A stretch of 64,000 bases of DNA from Fusobacterium ulcerans (GCF_003019675.1 NZ_CP028105.1:512282-576281), one strand, 5' to 3'. Positions 17,689 to 28,007 are shown, numbered from the stretch's first letter. A program made the numbers and translations. Notes: generated by a model from the sequence alone, not told the origin.

Positions 17689-18858
17689 ATGCTAAATAAT
17701 TATATGGCTATAATATTTTTAGCCGAATCTCTAGATAATATCAGATCTCTTACTAAAATGAGACCTCTGGCATCTGTTCCAGTAGGAGGAACTTACAGAA
17801 TAATAGATTTTGCTTTATCAAATCTGGTTAATGCAGGAATAAGAAACGTTGGTATTTTTGGTGGAAATGATGATATGAACTCACTTACTGACCATATTGG
17901 AAGAGGTACTGAGTGGGATTTAGATAGAAAAAAAGATGGTATATTTATTTTTAAACAAATGGCTGATTCTACATATTCAACTAATATAAAAAGAGTTAAA
18001 AAGAATATGGAATATTTCTTCCGCAGCAAACAGCAAAATGTAGTTGTTTTAAGCTCTCATATGGTATGCAACATTGATATTGCTGATGTTGTAAAAAAAC
18101 ATGAGGAAAGCGGAAAAGATGTTACTCTGGTATACAAAAAAGTTGATAATGCAAATGAAAGATTTGATAATTGTGACAGTGTAAAAGTTGGAGAAAATGG
18201 AGAAATATTAGGAATCGGACAAAATCTTTTCTTTAAAAAGGATGAAAATATTTCTATGGAAGCTTTCGTTCTGAAGAAAGAACTTCTAATAAAGCTGATC
18301 TGTGATGGAATACAAGATGGGGCTTACTATACAGTAAAAGACCTTATCTCTAGAAACATTGCCAGATTGAGTATCAATGGATATGAATTCAAAGGATATT
18401 TAGCTTGTATCAACTCAACTAAAGAATACTTTGACTTCAACATGGATCTTCTAAATAAAGAAACTAGAGAAGATATCTTTAATAAAGATGGAAGAAAAGT
18501 TTACACTAAAACAAAAGATACCCCTCCATCAATGTTTAAAGAAAAAGCTGAAATAGTAAATTCCGTTATAGCTAATGGATGTATTTTAGGTGGAAAAGTT
18601 AAAAACTCTATTTTAGCTAGAGGAGCTACAGTTGAAGAGGGAGCTATAGTTGAAGACAGTATCCTTTTACAAGATAGTGTTGTCAAATCTGGAGCTGTAT
18701 TGAAAAATATAATTGTAGATAAAAATAATGTAATCAAATGTAATGAAAGACTAAGTGCTTCTAGAAATTACCCTCTAGTTATTGAAAAGAGCATCAAATG
18801 GGATAAAGAACACTACAGAGATCTTTTAGAATACCTAAAAGGGAAGGGTAGAGACTAG
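17689..18858 (+). CDS. glgD: ADP-glucose pyrophosphorylase regulatory subunit GlgD
   Basis: 389 residues, homologous to GlgC (PVGGTYRIIDFALSNLVNAG, DHIGRGTEWDLDR) but with the catalytic GGxGxRL loop replaced by AESLDNIRSL near residue 10. That is the expected pattern for the non-catalytic GlgD subunit that raises GlgC activity. The C-terminus keeps the hexapeptide beta-helix. GGGAGGAC lies upstream. It sits between glgC and glgA. Confidence 0.93.
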   Translation: MLNNYMAIIFLAESLDNIRSLTKMRPLASVPVGGTYRIIDFALSNLVNAGIRNVGIFGGNDDMNSLTDHIGRGTEWDLDRKKDGIFIFKQMADSTYSTNIKRVKKNMEYFFRSKQQNVVVLSSHMVCNIDIADVVKKHEESGKDVTLVYKKVDNANERFDNCDSVKVGENGEILGIGQNLFFKKDENISMEAFVLKKELLIKLICDGIQDGAYYTVKDLISRNIARLSINGYEFKGYLACINSTKEYFDFNMDLLNKETREDIFNKDGRKVYTKTKDTPPSMFKEKAEIVNSVIANGCILGGKVKNSILARGATVEEGAIVEDSILLQDSVVKSGAVLKNIIVDKNNVIKCNERLSASRNYPLVIEKSIKWDKEHYRDLLEYLKGKGRD

Positions 18859-18881
18859 TTCTTCATAAAGGAGTGATGAAG

Positions 18882-20261
18882 ATGAAAGTACTTTTTGCAG
18901 CAGGAGAAGCATGGCCTTTTGTGAAAACTGGAGGGCTTGGAGATGTAGCTTACTCTCTGCCAAAAGCATTAAAAAAAGAAAAAATAGATGTAAGAGTGAT
19001 AATGCCTAAATATAGTTCTATTCCTGATAAGTATAAGGAAATGATGCAGCATTTAGGAGATAAGCAAATATGGGTAGCTCATCATAATGAGTATGTTGGA
19101 ATAGATTATTGTGAACTTGATGGGGTAACTTACTATTTCGTTGATAACGAAAGATACTTCAACAGAAGTAAAGTCTATGGTGAAGGAGATGACTGTGAAA
19201 GATTTGCATTCTTTGCCAAAGCTATCATAGAAACTTTCTATATCACAGGTTTTGAACCAGATATAATTCACTGTAATGACTGGCACACTGGACTGGTACC
19301 CATCTACTTAAAAGAAAGAGGAATGTACAATATAAAAACTATCTTCACTATTCATAATCTGAGATTCCAAGGTTTCTTTTACAATGATGTCATAGAAAAA
19401 ACTTTAGAGCTAGATAGAGGAAGATATTTTGTTGAAGATGGAATCAAGTATTATGATATGATTTCTTTCTTGAAAGGAGGAGTTGTGTATTCTGACTATA
19501 TCACTACTGTTAGTGATTCATATGCAGAAGAAATCAAAACTCCTGAACTTGGTGAAGGTTTAGATGGACTATTCAGAAAATTTGATTACAAACTGAATGG
19601 TATAGTCAATGGAATAGATGGAACTGTGTATAAGGTTCCTAGAAAAGGAAAGAAAAGATTAAAGGCTGAACTTCAGGAAAGTTTAGGACTTAATCAGGAC
19701 CCTGATGTTCCTTTAGTGTCTATCATTACTAGATTAGACAGACAAAAGGGAATAGATTTGATTATAGACAGCTTTGATAGATTGATGAAATTAGGTATCC
19801 AGTTTGTTCTTCTTGGAAATGGTGAGCCTAAATATGAAGATTTCTTTAAATGGAAAGAAAGACAATATCCTGGAAGAGTCTGCTCATATATTGGATTTAA
19901 CCAGCCTTTATCTATGGAGATATACAGTGGGTCAGATATGTTTTTAATGCCTTCTATCTTTGAACCTTGCGGCCTTTCTCAAATGATTGCTATGAGATAC
20001 AGCTGTGTCCCTATAGTCAGAGAAACAGGTGGTTTAAAAGATACAGTCACTCCTTACAATGAATATACTGGAGAAGGAGATGGATTTGGTTTTAAAAATA
20101 TAAGCAGTGATGAATTATATCAAACTCTGGAATATGCAATTTCTATTTATAAAGATAAAGATAAGTGGGAAAAAATTGTAAAAAGTGCTAAAGCTAGAGA
20201 TAATAACTGGAATACATCTGCTAAAAAATATATTTCACTTTATAACGAAATTACAAAATAG
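18882..20261 (+). CDS. glgA: Glycogen synthase (GT5, ADP-glucose-dependent)
   Basis: 459 residues from the ATG at 18882, eight bases after AAAGGAG; the GTG/ATG at 18873/18876 are too close to that site. It elongates alpha-1,4-glucan from ADP-glucose. The N-terminal KTGGLGDV (Lys15) is the ADP-glucose motif. HCNDWHTGLVP and the C-terminal SIFEPCGLSQMIAMRY carry the expected catalytic and nucleotide contacts. It is the last gene of the glycogen operon, closed by a terminator two bases downstream. Confidence 0.95.
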   Translation: MKVLFAAGEAWPFVKTGGLGDVAYSLPKALKKEKIDVRVIMPKYSSIPDKYKEMMQHLGDKQIWVAHHNEYVGIDYCELDGVTYYFVDNERYFNRSKVYGEGDDCERFAFFAKAIIETFYITGFEPDIIHCNDWHTGLVPIYLKERGMYNIKTIFTIHNLRFQGFFYNDVIEKTLELDRGRYFVEDGIKYYDMISFLKGGVVYSDYITTVSDSYAEEIKTPELGEGLDGLFRKFDYKLNGIVNGIDGTVYKVPRKGKKRLKAELQESLGLNQDPDVPLVSIITRLDRQKGIDLIIDSFDRLMKLGIQFVLLGNGEPKYEDFFKWKERQYPGRVCSYIGFNQPLSMEIYSGSDMFLMPSIFEPCGLSQMIAMRYSCVPIVRETGGLKDTVTPYNEYTGEGDGFGFKNISSDELYQTLEYAISIYKDKDKWEKIVKSAKARDNNWNTSAKKYISLYNEITK

Positions 20262-20262
20262 A

Positions 20263-20299
20263 AAAAAAGGGAGAATACTTACAGGTAAGCTCCCTTTTA
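20263..20299. terminator. Bidirectional terminator between glgA and the O-antigen locus
   Basis: Outer stem AAAAGGGAG/CTCCCTTTT with an inner stem CTTAC/GTAAG around loop AG. It is flanked by A-rich sequence on the left and T-rich on the right, so it can stop the + strand glycogen operon and the convergent minus-strand O-antigen operon. Confidence 0.85.
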
Positions 20300-20365
20300 C
20301 TATTTTTATTCTTGTACTCTGATTAGTAATTTTTAATTTAATTACTAATAGACTGTTATAAATTA

Positions 20366-20452
20366 CTAACTATTTGTATTCTTTAAGTAATCTTCTTTTG
20401 TGTCCATTTCTTTATTGTATCTTTTATACTTTTTAGAAAATGGTTTTTTCAT
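20366..20452 (-). CDS. Possible 28-residue lysine-rich small protein or gene remnant
   Basis: An ATG-initiated minus-strand frame just downstream of the flippase gene encodes a very basic, hydrophilic peptide (MKKPFSKKYKRYNKEMDTKE...). It has no clear Shine-Dalgarno and no relative that I recognise. It could be the remnant of a lost operon gene or chance. It is listed because it is the only coding-like frame in the 200-base gap. Confidence 0.2.
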   Translation of the reverse strand: MKKPFSKKYKRYNKEMDTKEDYLKNTNS

Positions 20453-20469
20453 CTTAAAATACTTTTTAT

Positions 20470-21966
20470 TTATGTTTTAAATCTATTTTTATTTAAAATT
20501 TTTCTAAAATCATTGTTCAATATAAATATAATAGTTACAATTATTAATGAAATTATTCCAACACTTATAGCTTTATAAAACCAAATTATCCAATTATTAA
20601 TATTATTCAAACTTAATTTAAATACTTTACTTACAAAATAATCAATTGATATCATACTCAGTATAGATAAAGAAAAATATTTCATTAATGTTTTTAAATA
20701 TTTTATTCCCTTTTGTTCAAAACATCTTTTAAATACTAATATAGGTTTTAAAATTAAAATTATAACTAAATTTGAAATTAAAGTTCCAATTATAACTCCA
20801 TTCAACTGCATTTTTTGAACCATTATTAATGAAAATATTAAGTTTAATATCCCTTCTAAAAAAGGAGCATAAATGTCATCAAAAAAACCAGAAACAGTTT
20901 TAAAGATATCGGTTACTCCTCTTATCATTTGTATAAAAAGATTTATCAATATTAAAATTACACTTATCTTAGGTAACACATATTCTTCGCCTAACCAAAG
21001 TTTTATAAAAGGTGTTATTAAATAATATGTGCAAATAATTAAAAAAGTTGATATATAAAAATAAATTATGTATATTTCATTCCATTTTTTATAAATATCT
21101 TCTTTGGTATTTTCAGCTACATATTTTCCCATAATAGGAGTTAAAGCATCAGTAATTATTCCAATTAATATTATCAACATTTGATATATCATTAAATAAC
21201 TTGAATATATACCAATTATACTTAAAGAAACAAATTTAGACAATACTATATAATCTGTATTAAAAACTATTACTCCTGCCAATTTATGCCAAAATAAATT
21301 TTTAGTATCCTTAATTAAGTTTTTATCAATTATTTTAACTTTATCAATTTTATAGTTAATTTTATAATTATAATTATAAAAAATATAAAGATATAAATTT
21401 TCTAAAATCATGATTAAAATAAAAATCAAAAAAGATTGAGTTTTTATCATAAAAATTATTTGTAAAATTTGAAAAACAATTCTTCCTGAGCCTTGTATCA
21501 TTCTAACTTTATTAAATTCTTGGTTTGCAGTAAACAATATTGGATATTTTGCATAAAGATATGAAATTGAAGTATTTATAACATACAAACTCCAAAATAT
21601 ATATAACATATGACCATAACTATTAACTTTGATAAAATTATGTAGCATCACATTTAATAATAAACCCACTAATAATATTACTAAAGCAACTCTTTTATAA
21701 AAATAATTTATTGTTGCTATAATTATATTTATTTGATCTTGATTTCTCTCTGATAGAGGTCTATACAATGCATATGCAGATGCCATACCTATTCCCATAT
21801 CAGCCAAATTTAAATATGCAATTATCTGGGTAAATAATCTCATTAATCCAAGAGTTTCTAAGCCCATATATTTACTAAAATAACCATTCAAAATAAAACC
21901 AGATATACTTGTTCCTAATGTAATTATCAAATTTAATTTCAAGTTTTGCTTCAAAATTTTTTTCAT
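20470..21966 (-). CDS. Wzx-type O-antigen/polysaccharide flippase (MOP superfamily)
   Basis: 498 residues with about 12-14 hydrophobic membrane segments and the N-terminal pattern of polysaccharide flippases (LIITLGTSISGFILNGYFSKYMGLETLGLMR split over helices 1-2). Predicted to flip undecaprenyl-linked O-repeat units across the inner membrane for polymerisation. It is the last gene of the 33161-to-20470 operon, six bases after the GT4 gene. AAAGGAT precedes the ATG. Confidence 0.88.
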   Translation of the reverse strand: MKKILKQNLKLNLIITLGTSISGFILNGYFSKYMGLETLGLMRLFTQIIAYLNLADMGIGMASAYALYRPLSERNQDQINIIIATINYFYKRVALVILLVGLLLNVMLHNFIKVNSYGHMLYIFWSLYVINTSISYLYAKYPILFTANQEFNKVRMIQGSGRIVFQILQIIFMIKTQSFLIFILIMILENLYLYIFYNYNYKINYKIDKVKIIDKNLIKDTKNLFWHKLAGVIVFNTDYIVLSKFVSLSIIGIYSSYLMIYQMLIILIGIITDALTPIMGKYVAENTKEDIYKKWNEIYIIYFYISTFLIICTYYLITPFIKLWLGEEYVLPKISVILILINLFIQMIRGVTDIFKTVSGFFDDIYAPFLEGILNLIFSLIMVQKMQLNGVIIGTLISNLVIILILKPILVFKRCFEQKGIKYLKTLMKYFSLSILSMISIDYFVSKVFKLSLNNINNWIIWFYKAISVGIISLIIVTIIFILNNDFRKILNKNRFKT

Positions 21967-21972
21967 AATTAA

Positions 21973-23130
21973 TTATCCTTTTATTTTAATAATTTTTTCA
22001 AATTTTTCTAAAAAGTTTTCATCTCCAAATGTTTTATTTATATCTAAATCTTCTTTTTCTTTCTCTTTTAGATTAAGTATTGCAAATTTTATTTTTTCTA
22101 CAAAATCATTTTTTGAATCTAATGAGACAAAATATTTTTTTTTATAATTTTCTAAAACTTCACAACTTCCCAGAATTTTAGTAGCAACAATCATTTTATT
22201 AAAAATCATTGCTTCTATTAACGTTGTTGGCAGTCCTTCATAAAGAGAAGAGGATACATATATATTTGATTCTTTTAAATAAGGATAAGGATTTTCTTTA
22301 AATCCTAAAAGATATATTTTCTTTTCTAACTTTAATTTTTTTATTAAAGTTTCTATTTTATACATTTCTTCTCCTTTACCAATTATATATAATTTTACAT
22401 TTTTATATTCTTTTAGAACTTCACTTATAACCTCTATTAAGTTTAAATACCCTTTCTCTGGAGATAATCTTCCTATTGTCAGAATATTTATATCATCTTC
22501 ATTATATAATTTATTTTGCATTTTTGATTCTTCTTTTATTTTTTTTATATTTATTGGATTATATAAAACTTTTATTTTAGGGAAAAGAAAGGAATATTTT
22601 TTTTCAGCTAATTCCTTTACTGATTTAGATACTGCTATAATTATTTCTAATTTTTCATAAACATTTTTTTCCATTTTAGTTTGAATTTTACTTAATTTAT
22701 TGATATCTGAATGTAACCAACCTATTTTTACAGATTTTAATTTTAGATTTGCTGCAATAAAATTAGATGGTCCTTCTTGAAATCCAATTATATATTTATA
22801 TTCTTTTCCTTTTAAAATTTGATTAGACTTCATTTTTAAATACCACAAATAAATGTTTCTTCTAAATATTCCTTTAAAAAATATGCCTAACAACTTTTCT
22901 TTCAAACTATAATTTAAAAATAAAAGTTCTCTTAAAGGAATTTGTTTATATTTTGGAAAAATATTCATTATTTTTATATTTTCTTTAACATATTTTCTAT
23001 ATATACCATAATCATTAATCAATAGCAGCTCTACTTCATACTTTGTTCCAAAAATATTCAAGCATTCTATTAATATCTTTTGACTCCCTCCACTCCCGAG
23101 TGTATCCATAATAAAAAGTACTTTATTCAT
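21973..23130 (-). CDS. GT4-family glycosyltransferase
   Basis: 385 residues with a GT-B fold. The N-terminus MDTLGSGGSQKILIECLN is a typical acceptor-side GT4 start, and the C-terminal half carries LTIGRLSPEKGYLNLIEV and SSSLYEGLPTTLIEAM, the nucleotide-sugar E-x7-E region. Expected to add one sugar to the lipid-linked O-repeat at the cytoplasmic face. Donor and linkage cannot be read from sequence. It lies between the polymerase and flippase genes. Confidence 0.88.
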   Translation of the reverse strand: MNKVLFIMDTLGSGGSQKILIECLNIFGTKYEVELLLINDYGIYRKYVKENIKIMNIFPKYKQIPLRELLFLNYSLKEKLLGIFFKGIFRRNIYLWYLKMKSNQILKGKEYKYIIGFQEGPSNFIAANLKLKSVKIGWLHSDINKLSKIQTKMEKNVYEKLEIIIAVSKSVKELAEKKYSFLFPKIKVLYNPINIKKIKEESKMQNKLYNEDDINILTIGRLSPEKGYLNLIEVISEVLKEYKNVKLYIIGKGEEMYKIETLIKKLKLEKKIYLLGFKENPYPYLKESNIYVSSSLYEGLPTTLIEAMIFNKMIVATKILGSCEVLENYKKKYFVSLDSKNDFVEKIKFAILNLKEKEKEDLDINKTFGDENFLEKFEKIIKIKG

Positions 23131-23150
23131 TTATTCTCATTCCTTTATTT

Positions 23151-24557
23151 TTATTGATTTTCTATAATATCTTTTTTAATTTTCTTATTCATAATAGATT
23201 TTAAAAATTTTATAAACAATAAAAAAACACAATATATTAAAAAAAATTGTATTATTTCTGATAATACTGGGAAAAAAGAAGCTCTTGGACTTATATATAA
23301 ATTTTTTATAATAGGAATCATCATATATAGTTTAAATCTTGATGAAAGAAGGCTTTTTTCTATATTTGGAAAGGTATAACCTAATAAAACATTTATAAAA
23401 AATATAAAAATAATTCCTCCAAAATTATATAATTCTGCTAAATAATTTCCTCCTACACCAAATCCTAATAAATAGTATTCTTTATTTATCTGATATGATA
23501 AATGTGCTGAAATATTTGTTGTATGTAATAGTACTTCTAAAGATTGTTTTTTTGAATCATAGTTTTCAAACAAAAATACTATATAGTCTCTAATTGGTGA
23601 AAATAGCATTAATGTTGGATTTACTAAATATTTATCAATAAAAAGTTTATTTAAACCTATTATTCCTACACTTCCCCCCTGCTCTTTAAAAAATTTAATT
23701 ATAGAATTTACTATACTCATACTTGAATTTATGCTACTTCTCATATTAGAAATTAACTGAAAAAAAAGTATTAGTGGAATAAATATTAATATCATTTTCT
23801 TAGTTACTTGTTTCTTAAATAAGATAATATAATATGTTAAGATAAGAAGTAAATTTATACCCAAAATTGTTCTTCCACCTTTAAGACTTTGAATTAAATT
23901 TATAATAACAAAAATAAAACTACACTTTAAAAAGTTCTTATGAGACGGTTTTGAGGCTAAAAATAAATAATAACTAAAAAAAAATAAAATATTCCATCCT
24001 TTTGTCCAAATTGGTAAAGAATAATTAAAGAATTCTCCATTATAAAGACCTGCATAACCTATCATTTTTATAATTTTTATTTCTAAAATTAACCTCATTA
24101 ACAAAGGTAAAAATGAAATATAAATAATAACTTGAGATACTTTTTCCCAAATCTTATCTTCTTTTATTTTTACAACATATTTTTTTTTACAATTTTTATA
24201 TAAAGTCATCCCTGTATATAGTCCTAAAATTGCAATAATTAATATTTTCAATGTATAGATTACTGTTTCGATATTTAAATAGCCATAATTAAAGATTTCA
24301 AGATTCCACCAATATTGTTTTGAAAATTTTGAAAAAAATATATTGCTTAAATTAAAAACTCCAAATGATAGTATAAAAAAGAAAATTATTGAAATTCCAT
24401 TATTTATTTTGTAAGAATAATATAATATATATACATATATCATTAATAAAAAAGTTTCATTTGCCTTCAGTTCAGGCATAACTATAAGAAGAAACAAATA
24501 AATAATAGAAAATAATATTATACAAATAATTTCATTTAACAAATCTTTTATTTTCAT
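23151..24557 (-). CDS. Wzy-like O-antigen polymerase
   Basis: 468 residues, almost wholly hydrophobic with 10-12 predicted membrane segments and a larger loop around NSIIKFFKEQGGSVGIIG and SPIRDYIVFLFENYDS. Size, topology and position between glycosyltransferases and the flippase fit a Wzy-type oligosaccharide repeat-unit polymerase. Wzy proteins have little sequence conservation, so the call rests mainly on topology and context. It overlaps the upstream GT4 gene by 26 bases and has no good ribosome binding site, so translation is probably coupled. Confidence 0.75.
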   Translation of the reverse strand: MKIKDLLNEIICIILFSIIYLFLLIVMPELKANETFLLMIYVYILYYSYKINNGISIIFFFILSFGVFNLSNIFFSKFSKQYWWNLEIFNYGYLNIETVIYTLKILIIAILGLYTGMTLYKNCKKKYVVKIKEDKIWEKVSQVIIYISFLPLLMRLILEIKIIKMIGYAGLYNGEFFNYSLPIWTKGWNILFFFSYYLFLASKPSHKNFLKCSFIFVIINLIQSLKGGRTILGINLLLILTYYIILFKKQVTKKMILIFIPLILFFQLISNMRSSINSSMSIVNSIIKFFKEQGGSVGIIGLNKLFIDKYLVNPTLMLFSPIRDYIVFLFENYDSKKQSLEVLLHTTNISAHLSYQINKEYYLLGFGVGGNYLAELYNFGGIIFIFFINVLLGYTFPNIEKSLLSSRFKLYMMIPIIKNLYISPRASFFPVLSEIIQFFLIYCVFLLFIKFLKSIMNKKIKKDIIENQ

Positions 24558-25761
24558 TTTCTATTGATGAACTTAAAATCTTATTGCAAATATTTTCTAC
24601 TGAAAATATTTGCTCATAATATCTTCGCCCATTTTCTCCTTTCTTATTTCTATCTTCTTCATCAAATACTATTTTTAAAGCATTCTGGAGTAACGATTTT
24701 TCATCTCCTGCTATTGAAGCATAGCCTCCCTTTATTTCATTTTCTAATATATTTCCATAATCAGTAAATTTATCAATTGAAGCTATTATTGGCAATCCTA
24801 CTTTTAAATAATCTAAACTTTTAGAAGGAAAACTTGGAACAGTTAATTTAGAAGATAAGCTAACTATCCCTATATCAAAACTAGCAATTATTTCTTCATA
24901 TTTTTCTCTTGGAATATAATCTAAAAATTTTATATTTACTATTTTTTGATCATTAACTATCTTTTTTAATCGTTCTTTGTCTGTCCCTTTTCCTATAAAA
25001 ATAAATTTAATCCTTTCATAACTCAATAATTTTTTTGCCAAATTAATAATATTATCTAATTCTTGAACTATACTATGGGCTCCACCATATACAAAAATAA
25101 TATCATCTTTTTTATATCCTAATATTTCCCTTGTTTGACTTCTTGAGTATTCTTTTCTCGAAGATATTTTAGCCCATATTGGGATTATCTTTAACTTCAA
25201 TGGATCTATCCCTTTATAATTCATTAATAAAAACTCTTTGTTTCTCTTAGTCATACATCCTATCTTTTTATAAATTAAATAACTTCTATTTTCTAATATC
25301 TTCAAAATTTGAAAAAATAATTTAGATTTTAATAAATTTAGATCTAATAAATAATAAGGAAAAAAATCCCATAAAATTAAATAAGATGTTCCAGTAGATA
25401 GTTTTTGATAATATTTTACTATTTTGCTTGTTAGTAATGCTGGTGTAAATCCTATTATTAAATCAAATTTTATTTTTTTTAGATGTTTTTTAGTACTTCT
25501 TAAGGCCAATATTTGAAATATAAATTGTTTAATAAATTTTATAATTATAAAATCTGAAAAAAATAATTTTGGTAATTTATATCTATAAACTTTTATTTCA
25601 TTTTCTTCTTTATATGAAGTTTCAGGGTCATCTTTTAACCATGATAAAGCTATCACATATACTTTATAATCTCTAGATTTAAGTTCATTAGCTAATTCAT
25701 TTGTTAACCATTGATTACCTTGAATGCCATATTTTGTTGTTACTAACAATATATTTTTCAT
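24532..25761 (-). CDS. GT4-family glycosyltransferase (WbuB/FucNAc-transferase-like)
   Basis: 409 residues from the ATG at 25761, which overlaps the stop of the 2-epimerase gene as TAATG and has GAAAGGAAG upstream. A longer start at 25779 lacks a ribosome binding site. The N-terminal half contains YLILWDFFPYYLLDL, like WbuB-type L-FucNAc transferases. The C-terminal half has IFVYGGAHS, FIFIGKGTDKERLKK and PSFPSKSLDYLKVGLPI. It resembles the 29043-30257 gene and may transfer L-FucNAc or a similar sugar. Confidence 0.85.
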   Translation of the reverse strand: MKNILLVTTKYGIQGNQWLTNELANELKSRDYKVYVIALSWLKDDPETSYKEENEIKVYRYKLPKLFFSDFIIIKFIKQFIFQILALRSTKKHLKKIKFDLIIGFTPALLTSKIVKYYQKLSTGTSYLILWDFFPYYLLDLNLLKSKLFFQILKILENRSYLIYKKIGCMTKRNKEFLLMNYKGIDPLKLKIIPIWAKISSRKEYSRSQTREILGYKKDDIIFVYGGAHSIVQELDNIINLAKKLLSYERIKFIFIGKGTDKERLKKIVNDQKIVNIKFLDYIPREKYEEIIASFDIGIVSLSSKLTVPSFPSKSLDYLKVGLPIIASIDKFTDYGNILENEIKGGYASIAGDEKSLLQNALKIVFDEEDRNKKGENGRRYYEQIFSVENICNKILSSSIENENKRFVK

Positions 25762-26891
25762 TAAACTTCCTTTCTCCATACTACTCTATTTATATAATCT
25801 GTATAAGATAATATTATTCTTAAAACTTTATCTGATACATTTGGCATAGAGTAATCATCTACTTTTCTTAAAGTAGTTTTATCTTGTGTTTCTAGAATAC
25901 TTAATCCTTGCATTATTCTTTCTTTTTTCAATCCTACCATCATTACTGATGTTTCTTCCATAGCTTCTGGTCTTTCATGAGCTTCTCTTATATTCAATGC
26001 TGGAAAGTTTAATACAGAGGATTCCTCACTTATTGTTCCTGAATCACTAAGTACTGCTTTAGCCTCTTTTTGAAGTTTTACATAATCATTAAATCCAAGT
26101 GGTTTCATCAAATTTATTAAAGGATTAAAAATTATTCCTAATTCTTCTATCCTCTTTCTTGTTCTTGGGTGTGTGGATACTATTATTGGTAAATTATATT
26201 TTTCTGCTACCGCGTTTAAGCTTTCTACTAAGCTTAAAAAATTTCTATCAGAACCTACATTTTCTTCCCTATGAGCTGAAACAACAAAAAATTTTCCTTT
26301 TTCTAAATTTAATTTATCTAAGATATTTGAATCTTCAATATCTTTTAATTTCATATTTATTACTTCAAATATTGGACTTCCTGTTTTTATAATTCTATCT
26401 GCTGGTAATCCTTCTCTTAGTAGATATTCCCTAGCTATATCACTATATGTTAAATTGATATCTGCTATATGGTCTACTATCTTTCTATTAGTTTCCTCTG
26501 GAACTCTTTGATCGAAGCATCTGTTACCTGCTTCCATATGAAAGATAGGTATTTTCTTTTTTTTAGCAACTATTGCTGCTAAACATGAATTTGTATCTCC
26601 AAGAACTAAAAATGCATCAGGCTTTACTACATCTAGTAAAGAATCCATTTTTATTAAAATATTTCCTATTGTTTCGCTTGGTTTTCCAGTAGCCGTTTCT
26701 AAAAAATAATCTGGTTTTCTTATATTAAAATCTTTAAAAAAAATTTCATTTAGCTCATAATCATAGTTTTGACCTGTATGTACTATTGTGTGATCTATTG
26801 CATCTGATTTCTCTAGTTTGGCTATTACTGCTGAAAGCCTTATTATCTCTGGTCTTGTTCCTACTATTGTCATTACTTTTATTTTTTTCAT
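25761..26891 (-). CDS. fnlC: UDP-N-acetylglucosamine 2-epimerase-type enzyme (FnlC/CapG)
   Basis: 376 residues of the non-hydrolysing 2-epimerase family (VMTIVGTRPEIIRLSAVI, HTGQNYDYELNEIFF, VLGDTNSCLAAIVAKK, FHMEAGNRCFDQRVPEE). On its own it could be called WecB. Immediately after FnlA- and FnlB-type genes, however, the better call is the third enzyme of UDP-L-FucNAc synthesis, 2-epimerising the talose- or pneumosamine-type intermediate. AGAGGTG precedes the ATG, 3 bases after the fnlB stop. Confidence 0.85.
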   Translation of the reverse strand: MKKIKVMTIVGTRPEIIRLSAVIAKLEKSDAIDHTIVHTGQNYDYELNEIFFKDFNIRKPDYFLETATGKPSETIGNILIKMDSLLDVVKPDAFLVLGDTNSCLAAIVAKKKKIPIFHMEAGNRCFDQRVPEETNRKIVDHIADINLTYSDIAREYLLREGLPADRIIKTGSPIFEVINMKLKDIEDSNILDKLNLEKGKFFVVSAHREENVGSDRNFLSLVESLNAVAEKYNLPIIVSTHPRTRKRIEELGIIFNPLINLMKPLGFNDYVKLQKEAKAVLSDSGTISEESSVLNFPALNIREAHERPEAMEETSVMMVGLKKERIMQGLSILETQDKTTLRKVDDYSMPNVSDKVLRIILSYTDYINRVVWRKEV

Positions 26892-26894
26892 TCA

Positions 26895-28007
26895 TTACAC
26901 CTCTAAGTAGTATGTATCTGGATTTTCTTTATCAAATAATTCATTTGCCCATATCACAAGTATCATTTCTCCAGTACCTATGTTCGTTATATTATGTGTA
27001 TATCCAACTGGTATATCCACCACTTCTAATTTTTTATCAGATACATGATATTCAATCACTTTATCACTGTATATATTTCTAAATCTAATAACAGCTTCTC
27101 CCTTTATTACTAAAAATTTTTCATTTTTAGTATTATGATAATGATTTCCTCTTGTTATTCCAGGTTTTGAAGTTGAAATTGAGAATTGTCCACTATCCAC
27201 TGTTCTTAATATTTCAACAAAAGCTCCTCTATTATCCTTGTGTTCTGTAAGCCCATATGAAAAGTTATCTTTTGAAAGATATGATAGATAAGTTGAATAT
27301 AGTGCTCTTTCAAATCCTTTTCCTACTTTTTCTATTACAAGAGTTTTTCTATTATTTTTAAATGAATGAATAAGATCTGAAATCTCTCCAAGAGTTTTAC
27401 TGTATACTGTTGGTATCTCGTAATATTCTTTAATTTCTATCTTTTCATGCAAATGAGAAACGAAAGTATTTACAACATCATCTATATATACAAAATTTAA
27501 TTTTACATTTCTATCTGATATAGTTATATCTATATTATTTGCTATATTGTAACACCAAGTAGCAATTACAGAGTTGTAGTTTGGTCTGCACCATTTTCCA
27601 AAGACATTTGGAAGTCTGTAAATATATATTTGTGCATTATTTCTTTTACTATATTCTCTTAGAAAAATTTCTCCTTCTAACTTACTCTTTCCATAATCAT
27701 TATCTTTTTCTGCCTGAATTGATGAAGTAACAAGAATTGGTATTTTTAATTCTTTTTTTTCTATTACATCTATCAGTTCTTTTATGGTATCTCTATTTCC
27801 TTTATAGAATTCTTCTGGATTCTCTGGTCTGTTTATTCCTGCAAGATGAAAGATAAAATCTATTTTTTCTATATATTCCTCAATTTCATCTATAGTATTT
27901 TCTTTATCAAATTGATGAATAACAATCCCATCTATCCTCAATAATCTTTCCACAAGGTTTTTTCCTATAAATCCTTTTGCTCCTGTTACAAGAACTTCCA
28001 TAGTCAT
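26895..28007 (-). CDS. fnlB: Bifunctional UDP-sugar reductase with C-terminal cupin (FnlB/CapF)
   Basis: 370 residues. An N-terminal short-chain dehydrogenase domain (VLVTGAKGFIGKNLVERLL, NAD(P) binding) is followed from about residue 250 by a cupin domain with metal-type histidines (GITRGNHYHNTKNEKFLVI, YTHNITNIG). This two-domain layout is diagnostic of CapF/FnlB, which epimerises at C3 and reduces at C4 in UDP-L-FucNAc synthesis. The ATG at 28007 overlaps the fnlA stop (ATGA); an ATG two codons on, at 28001, is also possible. Confidence 0.9.
   Translation of the reverse strand: MTMEVLVTGAKGFIGKNLVERLLRIDGIVIHQFDKENTIDEIEEYIEKIDFIFHLAGINRPENPEEFYKGNRDTIKELIDVIEKKELKIPILVTSSIQAEKDNDYGKSKLEGEIFLREYSKRNNAQIYIYRLPNVFGKWCRPNYNSVIATWCYNIANNIDITISDRNVKLNFVYIDDVVNTFVSHLHEKIEIKEYYEIPTVYSKTLGEISDLIHSFKNNRKTLVIEKVGKGFERALYSTYLSYLSKDNFSYGLTEHKDNRGAFVEILRTVDSGQFSISTSKPGITRGNHYHNTKNEKFLVIKGEAVIRFRNIYSDKVIEYHVSDKKLEVVDIPVGYTHNITNIGTGEMILVIWANELFDKENPDTYYLEV

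Noticed and set aside
25761-26891. Calling this gene simply wecB for enterobacterial common antigen
   Set aside because: The sequence alone allows WecB, but the adjacent FnlA- and FnlB-type genes make the UDP-L-FucNAc pathway the better explanation.
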